Assembly (NCBI GenBank): GCA_017416635.1
Contig: JAFQBQ010000117.1
Location: forward strand, 1 to 15,002
Length of the DNA stretch: 15,002 bases
DNA from: Alphaproteobacteria bacterium
Lineage (GTDB): Bacteria; Pseudomonadota; Alphaproteobacteria; UBA3830
Direction: 5' to 3'
Below the pieces are notes generated by a model. The model was given only the letters and a program-made list of their open reading frames with translations, was not told where the DNA came from and did not search any database. The first letter of the stretch is position 1; each line of letters opens with the position of its first letter. Shown in pieces: positions 1-6,268 of the stretch. A program made the position numbers and the translations under genes.

Positions 1-573
1 CATTAAAGGAATTCCTATTATTAAAACACCAAATTGTAGTACATCGGTGAAGACAACAGACCTTATTCCTCCGAAGGAAGAGTAAGCTATCACGACAAGA
101 CTTCCGACAATTGTTCCATAAAAATGAGGAATTCCGAAAAATAAATTGCAAATATATCCAATGGAACTGACTAGCACTGCGACATATCCAATGGAAAACA
201 AAACATTAGCAACGCCACTCATTATTTGACCGGGCTTTCCGTATAAATCTCCCATGATTTCACCGATTGAAATCTTGTCCGAAAAATTTTGAAGAACTTT
301 AGGAGCTACTACATAAGCATGAAAAAGCAAACTAAACGTCTGGCACAGCTGAATAACAAAAAAAGCCAGTCCGACGCTATATATTCGTTCACTTACGCCA
401 ATGAGGTCATCGCCACCCATCCAGGTTGAAAATATTGTGGAAACTAACACTGTTGTAGGGAAAACTTTTGCTGAAACCGAAAAATCTTTCATACTTTTTA
501 CTTTGCGGCCAGCCAGCACCCCGACTGTGAGAGTCACCAATAAATACAAGACAACAATAACTAAATCTGTCAT
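1..573 (-). CDS. sodium:solute symporter family transporter, N-terminal 191 residues (gene continues beyond left edge)
   Basis: Inner-membrane transporter of the sodium:solute symporter (SSS, PutP-like) family, which couples uptake of a small solute to sodium entry; the substrate cannot be told from this fragment. The visible part has a first membrane helix at about residues 4-21, a conserved FSTWMGGDD segment at about 48-56, further hydrophobic helices at about 66-90, 118-145 and 151-166, and the family signature GGIRSVVFTDVLQF at 168-181. The ATG at 573-571 lies about 9 bases after an AAAGG ribosome site, with a good promoter just upstream. Family members have roughly 450-550 residues, so more than half lies outside the window. 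The frame is open to the edge with no stop. Family assignment is firm; calling it a proline or pantothenate carrier would be a guess. Confidence 0.85.
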   Translation of the reverse strand, partial: MTDLVIVVLYLLVTLTVGVLAGRKVKSMKDFSVSAKVFPTTVLVSTIFSTWMGGDDLIGVSERIYSVGLAFFVIQLCQTFSLLFHAYVVAPKVLQNFSDKISIGEIMGDLYGKPGQIMSGVANVLFSIGYVAVLVSSIGYICNLFFGIPHFYGTIVGSLVVIAYSSFGGIRSVVFTDVLQFGVLIIGIPLM

Positions 574-603
574 GAAAAAAAACCTTTCCCACTCATCAAA
601 GGG

Positions 604-632
604 AGATTACAAAATTATTAACAAAAATTCAA
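604..632 (-). promoter_or_regulatory. sigma70-like promoter of the sodium:solute symporter gene
   Basis: On the minus strand the sequence reads TTGAAT (632-627), a 17-base spacer, then TAATCT (609-604). Transcription would start near 597, leaving a leader of about 24 bases before the ATG at 573. The same TTGAxT-17-TAnnnT form occurs before lptF and surA in this window, which raises confidence. It lies just downstream of the hairpin that probably ends the neighbouring transporter transcript. Confidence 0.5.
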
Positions 633-635
633 CTT

Positions 636-670
636 AAAAAACAAGTGCACTTGGCAGACTGCCAAAAGTG
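636..670 (-). terminator. probable intrinsic terminator of the EamA transporter transcript
   Basis: Read on the minus strand, a stem built on TTGGCAGTCTGCCAA (perfect 7-bp arms around one central base), extended by CACT/AGTG flanks with a two-base bulge, is followed six bases later by a run of six T (641-636). It starts 36 bases after the transporter stop codon, where a terminator is expected. The gap to the T run is longer than ideal. The perfect central dyad could instead be an operator for the symporter promoter about 20 bases further on. Confidence 0.45.
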
Positions 671-706
671 AAAGATTCAAACAGACAATCAGTGTATAAA
701 AACAAC

Positions 707-1549
707 TTATTTCCTCTGTAGTGAAAACGCAATCAATGATCCGATGACGATTAGGATTAATCCGCCGATGATGTACAAATCTGGTAATTTATTGAATGCA
801 AAAAAGTCGATGAGCGTATTTGGTATTAGCATTACATATGCAGCAGAAGCCAGACCTGAACTTGATGATAGTTTGAACGCTCGGGTGATAGAATATTGCG
901 CGATGGCTCCTATTACTCCACCGATGCTTAATATAATAATTCCTTCAGCTGAGATGAATGAAAATTCGCTTCCGCCTAAAATCAACGTAGTAAGAATCAA
1001 ACAAGTATTGTGATACGAAATAATCGTAAATTCGCTTTCTGTGAACGCTAATTTTTTTATCAGAACTTGATTTAGAGCGCTGATTAGCGAAGCAATGACA
1101 GCCCACAAAATTCCTAACTGAAAAATTCCGCAGCCGGGACGGAATGCTAGACAAATTCCAGAAAATCCAAGCAGAATCGCGAATAAATTTTTCGGATTAA
1201 ATTTTTCATTTAATACCAAAACGCTAAGCGGAATAACAAAAATTGCCGTGGTACCTCCGACTACGAATACATCTGTCATCGAAGCGAATTTGTATGCATT
1301 CATAGCGGCATATGTTCCGCAAGTCGCAAGAATGGCTCGCAAAATATTTTCTTTTTTTCGGCTGCTTTCATACGGATTAACTTTATGAAAAAGCATGAGC
1401 GCGATAATCGGAATAAATCTAAAAATTGTTCGCAAAAACACTACTTGATGTACGCTGTAAACGGACATTGCATTTTTCATTATGGCGTCCGAAAACGAAT
1501 ACAAGGTGACGCCGAGTACTACCAGCAAATATCCTTTTCTTTGATTCAT
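707..1549 (-). CDS. EamA/DMT-superfamily transporter
   Basis: Inner-membrane carrier of the drug/metabolite transporter superfamily, 280 residues, the usual length for the ten-helix EamA type. It is hydrophobic end to end, with about ten predicted helices arranged as two repeated EamA halves: the first covers roughly residues 5-137 and the second 144-278, starting at the GILWAVIASLISALNQVLIKKL segment. Each half ends in a glycine-rich helix. Members in host-associated alphaproteobacteria import S-adenosylmethionine, riboflavin or other host metabolites, while others export amino acids; the sequence does not settle the substrate. It lies 142 bp after the pyruvate oxidoreductase operon on the same strand. 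I see neither a clear promoter nor a terminator in that gap, so read-through is possible. The ATG at 1549 has only a weak ribosome site. Confidence 0.85.
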   Translation of the reverse strand: MNQRKGYLLVVLGVTLYSFSDAIMKNAMSVYSVHQVVFLRTIFRFIPIIALMLFHKVNPYESSRKKENILRAILATCGTYAAMNAYKFASMTDVFVVGGTTAIFVIPLSVLVLNEKFNPKNLFAILLGFSGICLAFRPGCGIFQLGILWAVIASLISALNQVLIKKLAFTESEFTIISYHNTCLILTTLILGGSEFSFISAEGIIILSIGGVIGAIAQYSITRAFKLSSSSGLASAAYVMLIPNTLIDFFAFNKLPDLYIIGGLILIVIGSLIAFSLQRK

Positions 1550-1691
1550 CTGTATACCCGATCACTATCCACATCGTCAGCAACAAAAAAATTTTTAGCT
1601 ATTTCGTGGCTGAAAAAACACATCATGAATCTTATAACAAAAAAATTATGGCGCGACGAAATTTTTTTACATCTCTGCCGCGTCATATTAA

Positions 1692-3308
1692 TTATTTGTC
1701 ATCTGGTTTCATTACAATAGCACCGCAAGGACATTCTGTCGCGCAGATGCCGCAGCCTTTGCAGTAATCGTAATTAAATTCCAAAGTTCCGTCTTCGTGC
1801 TTGATTATCGCGTTGTCCGGACAATAACTGTAGCAATTATCGCAGTGGAAACAATTTCCGCAAGACATGCATCTCGAAGCTTCCTTTATCGCTTCGGCAC
1901 TTGTATAGGAAACATCTTTTTCGTCGAAAGTTAAATCACCCAAACGCGAAACTTCTTTGCGCTTGTCGGAAGCGTAATATTCTAAATTCAATTTCTTGAA
2001 ATTTGCGACTTCGTTTTTCGGATTTTTTACAACTTCTTTATTTTGCAAGTATGCATCGATGCACTTTGCGGCTTTTTTTCCGTAGCCGATCGCATTTGTC
2101 ACTGTCCTTTTACCAGGAATAAGATCTCCTCCGGCGAAAACGCCTTTTTTGGAAGTCATCATATTGGCATCTACTTCGACTAGTCCCTTATCGGAAACCT
2201 TAATTTCATCCATTTCCGCCAAAATTTCGGACTCGACTGACTGTCCGATTGCAAATATTACGCTGTCGGCGATAAAACTTTCACTTTCTCCGGTTTTGCT
2301 TAAAATACGCTGCTCGCTGTCGTATTTCATTTTGTCGAAAACAACACGATTGTGAATTATTGAGGTAATAACTCTTAAACACAAAATTTCAACACCTTCG
2401 GACAAGGCTTCTTGAATTTCTGTTTCATGTGCTGGCATCTCGTTGATAGTTTTTCTGTATGCAATTTTTACAGATTTCGCTCCAAGCCTTAACGCAGAAC
2501 GCGCCGCATCAATGGCTGTGTTGCCGCCGCCGTAAACAAGGACTTTATTTCCGAGATGAATGTCGTCCATCTGCTTGTCTTCCAATTTTTTGAAAAAATC
2601 GATAGCGTCAATGACGTTGGAATCTCCTTCTATATCGATATTTGTCGGCGATGCGACGTTTGCTCCGATTGCCAAGTAAACTGCATCGAATTTATCAATC
2701 TCATCCTTTAGTTTATTGACCTTCTTTTCACAGATGATCTTTACGCCTAAATTTTCGATGCGCTTAATTTCTGCATCCAAAACGCGCCGCGGCAGTCTGT
2801 ACGCAGGAACGCCATATCTCATCATTCCACCTGGTAATTTATGCGATTCGTAAACGGTAACGTCATATCCGAATTTTCTCAGAAAATACGCCGCAGATAA
2901 CCCGCTTGGACCTGCTCCGATTATCAAGACTTTTTTATTATGTGAAGATTGTACTGGCTCAAACTGCCAATCTTGCGCAATTGCCATATCTCCGATAGAA
3001 CGCTCTAACAAATTAATATTGACGGCTCCGTCGTACTGATCTCGGTTGCAAGCTTTTTCGCAAGTATGATAGCACACGCGTCCCATCGTTGCAGGGAACG
3101 GATTGTTTGTGACCATTTCCTGCCACGCACTTAAAAATTTTCCTTCTTGCGCGAACGAAAGCCACTGCTGAATATTTTCTCCAGCGGGACAAGTGACATT
3201 ACACGGAGGAAGCCTATGCACATAGCAAGGACGATTCGTTCTCCAAGACCCGGTTTCATTTTTCAAACTTGTTCTGCTGTCGAGAACTGTTGCAAAAGGC
3301 TTACTCAT
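1692..3308 (-). CDS. GltD-like FAD/NAD(P) oxidoreductase fused to a 2x[4Fe-4S] ferredoxin domain; electron-transfer subunit of the pyruvate oxidoreductase
   Basis: Probable electron-output subunit of the adjacent PorGAB complex, moving electrons between iron-sulfur centres and NAD(P) through FAD. Domains in the 538-residue product: an N-terminal Fer4_20-type cluster domain (Cys36, 40, 79, 83, 87); an FAD-binding Rossmann fold with GAGPSG at 131-136; an NAD(P) fold with GGGNTA from 260 and a downstream AYRK whose basic pair suggests NADP; an AGGD FAD motif near 393; and a C-terminal ferredoxin domain with two canonical CxxCxxCxxxCP motifs (Cys486/489/492/496 and 516/519/522/526). No separate porD ferredoxin gene is present, and this tail would replace it. 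It overlaps porB by 8 bases. An in-frame TTG at 3314 is possible, but AGGAG sits 9 bases before the ATG at 3308, so ATG was chosen. Glutamate synthase small subunit is unlikely: no large subunit is near, and the ferredoxin tail is foreign to it. Confidence 0.88.
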   Translation of the reverse strand: MSKPFATVLDSRTSLKNETGSWRTNRPCYVHRLPPCNVTCPAGENIQQWLSFAQEGKFLSAWQEMVTNNPFPATMGRVCYHTCEKACNRDQYDGAVNINLLERSIGDMAIAQDWQFEPVQSSHNKKVLIIGAGPSGLSAAYFLRKFGYDVTVYESHKLPGGMMRYGVPAYRLPRRVLDAEIKRIENLGVKIICEKKVNKLKDEIDKFDAVYLAIGANVASPTNIDIEGDSNVIDAIDFFKKLEDKQMDDIHLGNKVLVYGGGNTAIDAARSALRLGAKSVKIAYRKTINEMPAHETEIQEALSEGVEILCLRVITSIIHNRVVFDKMKYDSEQRILSKTGESESFIADSVIFAIGQSVESEILAEMDEIKVSDKGLVEVDANMMTSKKGVFAGGDLIPGKRTVTNAIGYGKKAAKCIDAYLQNKEVVKNPKNEVANFKKLNLEYYASDKRKEVSRLGDLTFDEKDVSYTSAEAIKEASRCMSCGNCFHCDNCYSYCPDNAIIKHEDGTLEFNYDYCKGCGICATECPCGAIVMKPDDK

Positions 3309-4263
3309 CTGCAATTACTCCTAACTGATATCTTTCAATATTACTGTTTGCTATTTTTTGTAGAATCTGAATGTTCGCTGGATCGGCGTTTTTCCCGAAC
3401 AAATGTGCGAATCTCTTTTGAGTCTTCAAATATTCTTCAACCGGAATAAATGATTCAATCTTCGTTGAATTAATAATTCCGTTTTCCGCCTCGAACAAAG
3501 GATACAATCCGCACTTAATTGCTAATTTCGCGATTTTTATTGTGTCGGACGTTGCATGTCCCCATCCCAACGGGCATGGACAATGTATTTGAATATACTT
3601 TGCGCCTTTGATATTGATGGCCTTCGCTACTTTTGCTTCGAGGTCGTGGATATCTCCGACGCTCGCCGTTGCGACATATGGAATTCCGTGAGCAATGGCA
3701 ATATCCGGAACATTTTTTCCGACAGTTGGTTCGTTTCCATTATAAACTTTGTTCGGTAAAGTCGTCGCCGTTCTGGCTAATGCCGGAGTCGCGCTCGACC
3801 TTTGAACTCCAGTGTTCATATATGCTTGGTTATCATAACAAATGTATAGAACATCGTCATTTCTGTCGAACATACCTGATAAGCATCCCATTCCGATATC
3901 GGTAGTCCCGCCGTCTCCGCCTTGTGCGATAACTCGTAATTCTTTTTCTGGATTTAATTTAAAAGCTGCAGCGACTCCGCTTGCGACTGCTGCTGCGTTT
4001 CCGAATAATGAGTGCAGCCAAGGAATATTCCAAGAACTTTCTAAAGAAGCGCAAGAAAACACTTCCAAACACCCAGTAGCATTTACAACGGCAATTTTTC
4101 CGTTGGTTGCATTAAAAGCTGCATCGACAGCGCATCGTGCGGCTAATGCTTCACCGCATCCTTGACATGCGCGATGCCCGCTTGTGATGGCATTCGGTCT
4201 GTTTGCGGAAGATTGTACAGTCGTATTTCTGCCAAATCTGTTTCCCATGGTTAAACTGGACAT
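3301..4263 (-). CDS. porB: pyruvate:ferredoxin oxidoreductase, beta subunit (thiamine diphosphate-binding)
   Basis: Catalytic subunit that binds thiamine diphosphate and the proximal [4Fe-4S] cluster, for oxidative decarboxylation of pyruvate to acetyl-CoA and CO2 in the cytoplasm. In the 320-residue protein the cluster cysteines are visible as CQGCGE (Cys33, Cys36), NATGCLE (Cys65) and the HCPCPLGWG segment (Cys228/230). The ThDP motif runs from GDGGT at 117 to DNQAYMN at 144-150. The stretches WLHSLFGNAAAVASG, NTGVQRSSATP and HGIPYVATASV match the pyruvate/2-ketoisovalerate group of the four-subunit (archaeal-type) family, and the length is typical. The start is secure: GGGGAGGA lies 7 bases before the ATG at 4263. 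The gene sits 15 bases after porA and overlaps the next gene by 8. A 2-oxoglutarate enzyme is less likely, because its alpha chain usually carries the gamma domain fused. Confidence 0.93.
   Translation of the reverse strand: MSSLTMGNRFGRNTTVQSSANRPNAITSGHRACQGCGEALAARCAVDAAFNATNGKIAVVNATGCLEVFSCASLESSWNIPWLHSLFGNAAAVASGVAAAFKLNPEKELRVIAQGGDGGTTDIGMGCLSGMFDRNDDVLYICYDNQAYMNTGVQRSSATPALARTATTLPNKVYNGNEPTVGKNVPDIAIAHGIPYVATASVGDIHDLEAKVAKAINIKGAKYIQIHCPCPLGWGHATSDTIKIAKLAIKCGLYPLFEAENGIINSTKIESFIPVEEYLKTQKRFAHLFGKNADPANIQILQKIANSNIERYQLGVIADE
3318..3322 (-). promoter_or_regulatory. Shine-Dalgarno site that sets the start of the GltD-like gene
   Basis: AGGAG on the minus strand, inside the last codons of porB, lies 9 bases before the ATG at 3308 but only 3 bases before the alternative in-frame TTG at 3314. 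The spacing favours the ATG. Confidence 0.6.
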
Positions 4264-4278
4264 ATTTTCTTCCTCCCC

Positions 4279-5460
4279 TTAATTGTTACACTCAGCGAGT
4301 CTCTGTTCTTCCTCGCGAATAATTTCATGATTCAATCCGAGGAATGTGACGTCGTCATCTTTTTTGAAACTTTCTTTCAATAGAGACATTGTGATGTTTC
4401 GACCTCCGATACCAGCGATAACAGAAGTCACTTTTACATTCGTGCCTTTTAATGCTAGCTCTATTTCTTGGAACAAAATTCCGCCTCTTCCGAGGGCGAA
4501 CGCTTTTTCGACGACGATGACTTTCTTTTTATTTTGCAAAACTTTTGCTATCGCTTCCGCTGGGAACGGTCTGTATGTAACTATCGACAAAACACCGAAC
4601 TTTTCGTTCCCTTCAGCATTTAGCTCATCAATTGTATCTTTGATTGTTCCCAAAACGGACCCCATCGCGACGATCACAACATCAGCATCATCCACATTAT
4701 ATTGACGAATCAGTCCTCCGGAATTTCTTCCAAACTGTTTTGCAAACTCTTCACCGATATTTGCGATGATATCCAAGGCCTTTATTTGCTTTTTATGCTC
4801 CAGATAGCGAACTTCCATAAATTCCGTCGGAGAAACCATCGCTCCAATCGAAACAGGATTTTTTTCATTCAAATAAACTTCAGGCTTGTACGGAGGAAGG
4901 AATTTATCGACTTCTTCCTGAGATGGAATATCAACTTGCTCATAAGCATGAGTTAAAATAAATCCATCTACGCAAACCATGATCGGACATTTTACAGCTT
5001 CCGCAATTTTGAAAGCTTGAATGTGCAAATCGACAGCTTCCTGATTGCTTTCGGCAAAAACCATAAGCCAGCCTGCGTCTCTTGCGGCCATTGCGTCAGC
5101 ATGATCGTTCCAAATATTTATCGGAGAGCCTATCGCTCTGTTTCCCAACGTCATAACAATTGGTAAATCCAAACCGGAAGCGTTGTAAACCGCTTCAATC
5201 ATATATAAAAGTCCTTGGCTGGACGTTGCCGTGTAGCTTCGAACACCTGCGGCTTCTGATCCGATGACTGCGCTGATCGCTCCCATCTCAGATTCGACAT
5301 TCATATATGCGCAATTCTCTAATTGCTTGCTGTGAACAAGTTCCCCAAGACCTTCAACAATATGCGTTTGAGGCGTGATAGGGTAAGCGCACACTACATT
5401 CGGGCGACAGAGTGCAACTGCTCTGGCAACTGCTTGAGATCCTTCCAACTGATATAGCAT
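4279..5460 (-). CDS. porA: pyruvate:ferredoxin oxidoreductase, alpha subunit
   Basis: Alpha chain of the pyruvate oxidoreductase, 393 residues, the usual size for the split enzyme. It forms the active site with PorB: the N-terminal half carries the pyrimidine-binding fold and the C-terminal half the transketolase-like domain. Visible family marks are YPITPQT at 26-32, ESEMGA at 56-61, the SYTATSSQGL segment at 75-84, GNRAIGSPINIWNDHAD at 106-122 (typical of the pyruvate group), TYRPFP in the C-terminal half and EKAFALGRGG before the last 70 residues. Its ATG shares one base with the porG stop (TAATG), and AGGAG lies just upstream, which implies coupled translation of gamma and alpha. Codon use looks like that of its neighbours, so there is no sign of recent transfer. 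Confidence 0.93.
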   Translation of the reverse strand: MLYQLEGSQAVARAVALCRPNVVCAYPITPQTHIVEGLGELVHSKQLENCAYMNVESEMGAISAVIGSEAAGVRSYTATSSQGLLYMIEAVYNASGLDLPIVMTLGNRAIGSPINIWNDHADAMAARDAGWLMVFAESNQEAVDLHIQAFKIAEAVKCPIMVCVDGFILTHAYEQVDIPSQEEVDKFLPPYKPEVYLNEKNPVSIGAMVSPTEFMEVRYLEHKKQIKALDIIANIGEEFAKQFGRNSGGLIRQYNVDDADVVIVAMGSVLGTIKDTIDELNAEGNEKFGVLSIVTYRPFPAEAIAKVLQNKKKVIVVEKAFALGRGGILFQEIELALKGTNVKVTSVIAGIGGRNITMSLLKESFKKDDDVTFLGLNHEIIREEEQRLAECNN

Positions 5461-5999
5461 TACTTTTCTCCTAAAGTTTTTTCATAAGCAATTTGCGCTG
5501 CTTTTACATTTTTTTCAGCGATAGCTCCTGCAAATTTTGTATTTATTGCTTGAATCACCGAGTCTATTGAAATAATTCCCGTTAACGCAGCGAAACTTCC
5601 CAGCAAAACCGAATTTGGAATCGGTCGCCCGACTTGCTCGATTGCAATTTGCGTAGCATCGATGCATTTTGTTTTTAAATGGTTTGGAAGTGGCATATCG
5701 CAATCATTCGAGTTAACTAAAAGGTACCCGCCATTTACTATACCATTTAGAGCATTCGCCGGCTTTATAACAGTTTTATCTTGAATGATTATTGCATCAG
5801 GAGTCGAGATTGGTTCCCTTAACCTGATTTCCTTATCTGAAATTCTGCAAAACGCAACAACAGGTGCGCCCATTCTTTCAGAACCGAAACTCGGAAATGC
5901 TTGCGCATACTTTTTTTCGATAAATGCCGCGATAGATAACATCTCGGCAGCAGTGACAACTCCTTGACCACCTCTTCCGTGAATCCTGATTTGGAACAT
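5460..5999 (-). CDS. porG: pyruvate:ferredoxin oxidoreductase, gamma subunit
   Basis: Gamma chain of the split pyruvate oxidoreductase, 179 residues from the chosen start; in related enzymes this domain helps bind coenzyme A. The sequence shows the N-terminal family motif GRGGQGVVTAAE from residue 8 and PSFGSERMGAPV from 36, followed by REPISTPDAIIIQD and a C-terminal helical part. It is first in the operon porG-porA-porB-GltD-like, facing away from lptF across a 269-bp spacer that must hold the operon promoter. A longer frame beginning with GTG at 6014 exists, but GGAGGG lies inside that extension directly before the ATG at 5999, so the ATG is preferred. It ends on the first base of porA. 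Confidence 0.9.
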   Translation of the reverse strand: MFQIRIHGRGGQGVVTAAEMLSIAAFIEKKYAQAFPSFGSERMGAPVVAFCRISDKEIRLREPISTPDAIIIQDKTVIKPANALNGIVNGGYLLVNSNDCDMPLPNHLKTKCIDATQIAIEQVGRPIPNSVLLGSFAALTGIISIDSVIQAINTKFAGAIAEKNVKAAQIAYEKTLGEK

Positions 6000-6002
6000 C
6001 TG

Positions 6003-6008
6003 CCCTCC
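6003..6008 (-). promoter_or_regulatory. Shine-Dalgarno site that sets the porG start
   Basis: GGAGGG on the minus strand ends 3 bases before the ATG at 5999. It would lie within the coding region if the GTG at 6014 were used, so it argues for the shorter protein. The spacing is somewhat short. Confidence 0.55.
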
Positions 6009-6026
6009 AATCACAAACTACAAATC

Positions 6027-6047
6027 ATAATATATAAAATATATCAT
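6027..6047. promoter_or_regulatory. AT-only dyad upstream of porG, likely part of the por operon promoter region
   Basis: ATAATATAT-AAA-ATATATCAT is an imperfect inverted repeat (8 of 9 positions match) lying 28-48 bases before the porG ATG. The minus strand here holds several -10-like hexamers (TATATT, TATTAT, TATGAT) but no matching TTGACA-like -35 at 16-18 bases. The promoter is therefore placed only loosely, and the dyad could be chance in such AT-rich DNA. Confidence 0.25.
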
Positions 6048-6117
6048 AAAATGGGTTTATTACGAAAGTGGAAAATCTTTACAGCAAAAATCCAATAGAT
6101 GAGGCATATCCGTTGCG

Positions 6118-6151
6118 GAGATTGCTTCGAAATTCCATTTCTCGCAATGAC
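6118..6151. repeat. short palindromic intergenic repeat of the GTCATTGCGAG...GAAGCAATC type
   Basis: The minus strand begins GTCATTGCGAG and ends TTCGAAGCAATCTC, the two ends I recognise from a REP-like palindromic element found between genes in many bacterial genomes. The 34 bases fold into an outer ATTGC/GCAAT stem, a small internal loop and an inner GAAAT/ATTTC stem with a three-base TCC loop. It lies between the divergent por operon and lptF, where no gene is disrupted. Only one copy is in the window, so membership in a dispersed family rests on memory of the consensus. Confidence 0.55.
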
Positions 6152-6219
6152 ATTATAGCCTACTTTTTCGACGCTTTTTCTTGTTTTAACTTCATTGTTA
6201 TGAAAAACCTAGGAATTCA

Positions 6220-6248
6220 TTGAGTCCAAAGAAAAATCAGTATATATT
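6220..6248 (+). promoter_or_regulatory. sigma70-like promoter of the lptF-lptG-lptD-ybaK operon
   Basis: TTGAGT (6220-6225), a 17-base spacer and TATATT (6243-6248) give a good sigma70-type promoter. Transcription would begin near 6255, about 14 bases before the lptF ATG at 6269. The leader is short and carries only a weak ribosome site (GTGGAT). The rest of the 6000-6268 spacer shows no gene. Confidence 0.55.
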
Positions 6249-6268
6249 TCTTGTGGATTTGATTTAAC

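Noticed and set aside
407..592. Minus-strand frame starting just before the symporter ATG
   Set aside because: It is an out-of-frame reading of the symporter start; the frame starting at 573 gives a clear SSS-family protein.
1550..1691. Possible terminator or promoter between the GltD-like gene and the EamA gene
   Set aside because: Several T runs and GC-rich bits (GGCGCGACG) occur, but no stem longer than about 4 pairs joins them to a T run, and no -35/-10 pair with proper spacing was found.
1385..1720. Plus-strand frame bridging the EamA gene and the gap up to 1691
   Set aside because: Most of it is antisense to the transporter and the rest lies in AT-rich spacer; no start signal or family resemblance.
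1692..3308. Glutamate synthase small subunit (gltD) as the identity of the FAD/NAD(P) gene
   Set aside because: No gltB nearby, translational overlap with porB, and a C-terminal two-cluster ferredoxin domain not found in GltD.
4346..4705. Plus-strand open frame of about 120 codons inside porA, and similar antisense frames inside porB, pyk, surA and lptF
   Set aside because: They lie opposite strongly conserved genes, have no ribosome sites or recognisable domains, and their residue content follows from the codon use of the sense gene.
3301..5999. 2-oxoglutarate:ferredoxin oxidoreductase (KorAB)
   Set aside because: A separate 179-residue gamma subunit and the alpha/beta motifs fit the split pyruvate enzyme better, though a related 2-oxoacid cannot be fully excluded.
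6015..6268. tRNA or small gene in the por-lptF spacer
   Set aside because: No cloverleaf, T-loop sequence or open frame with a ribosome site; only the palindromic repeat, an AT-rich dyad and the lptF promoter are visible.
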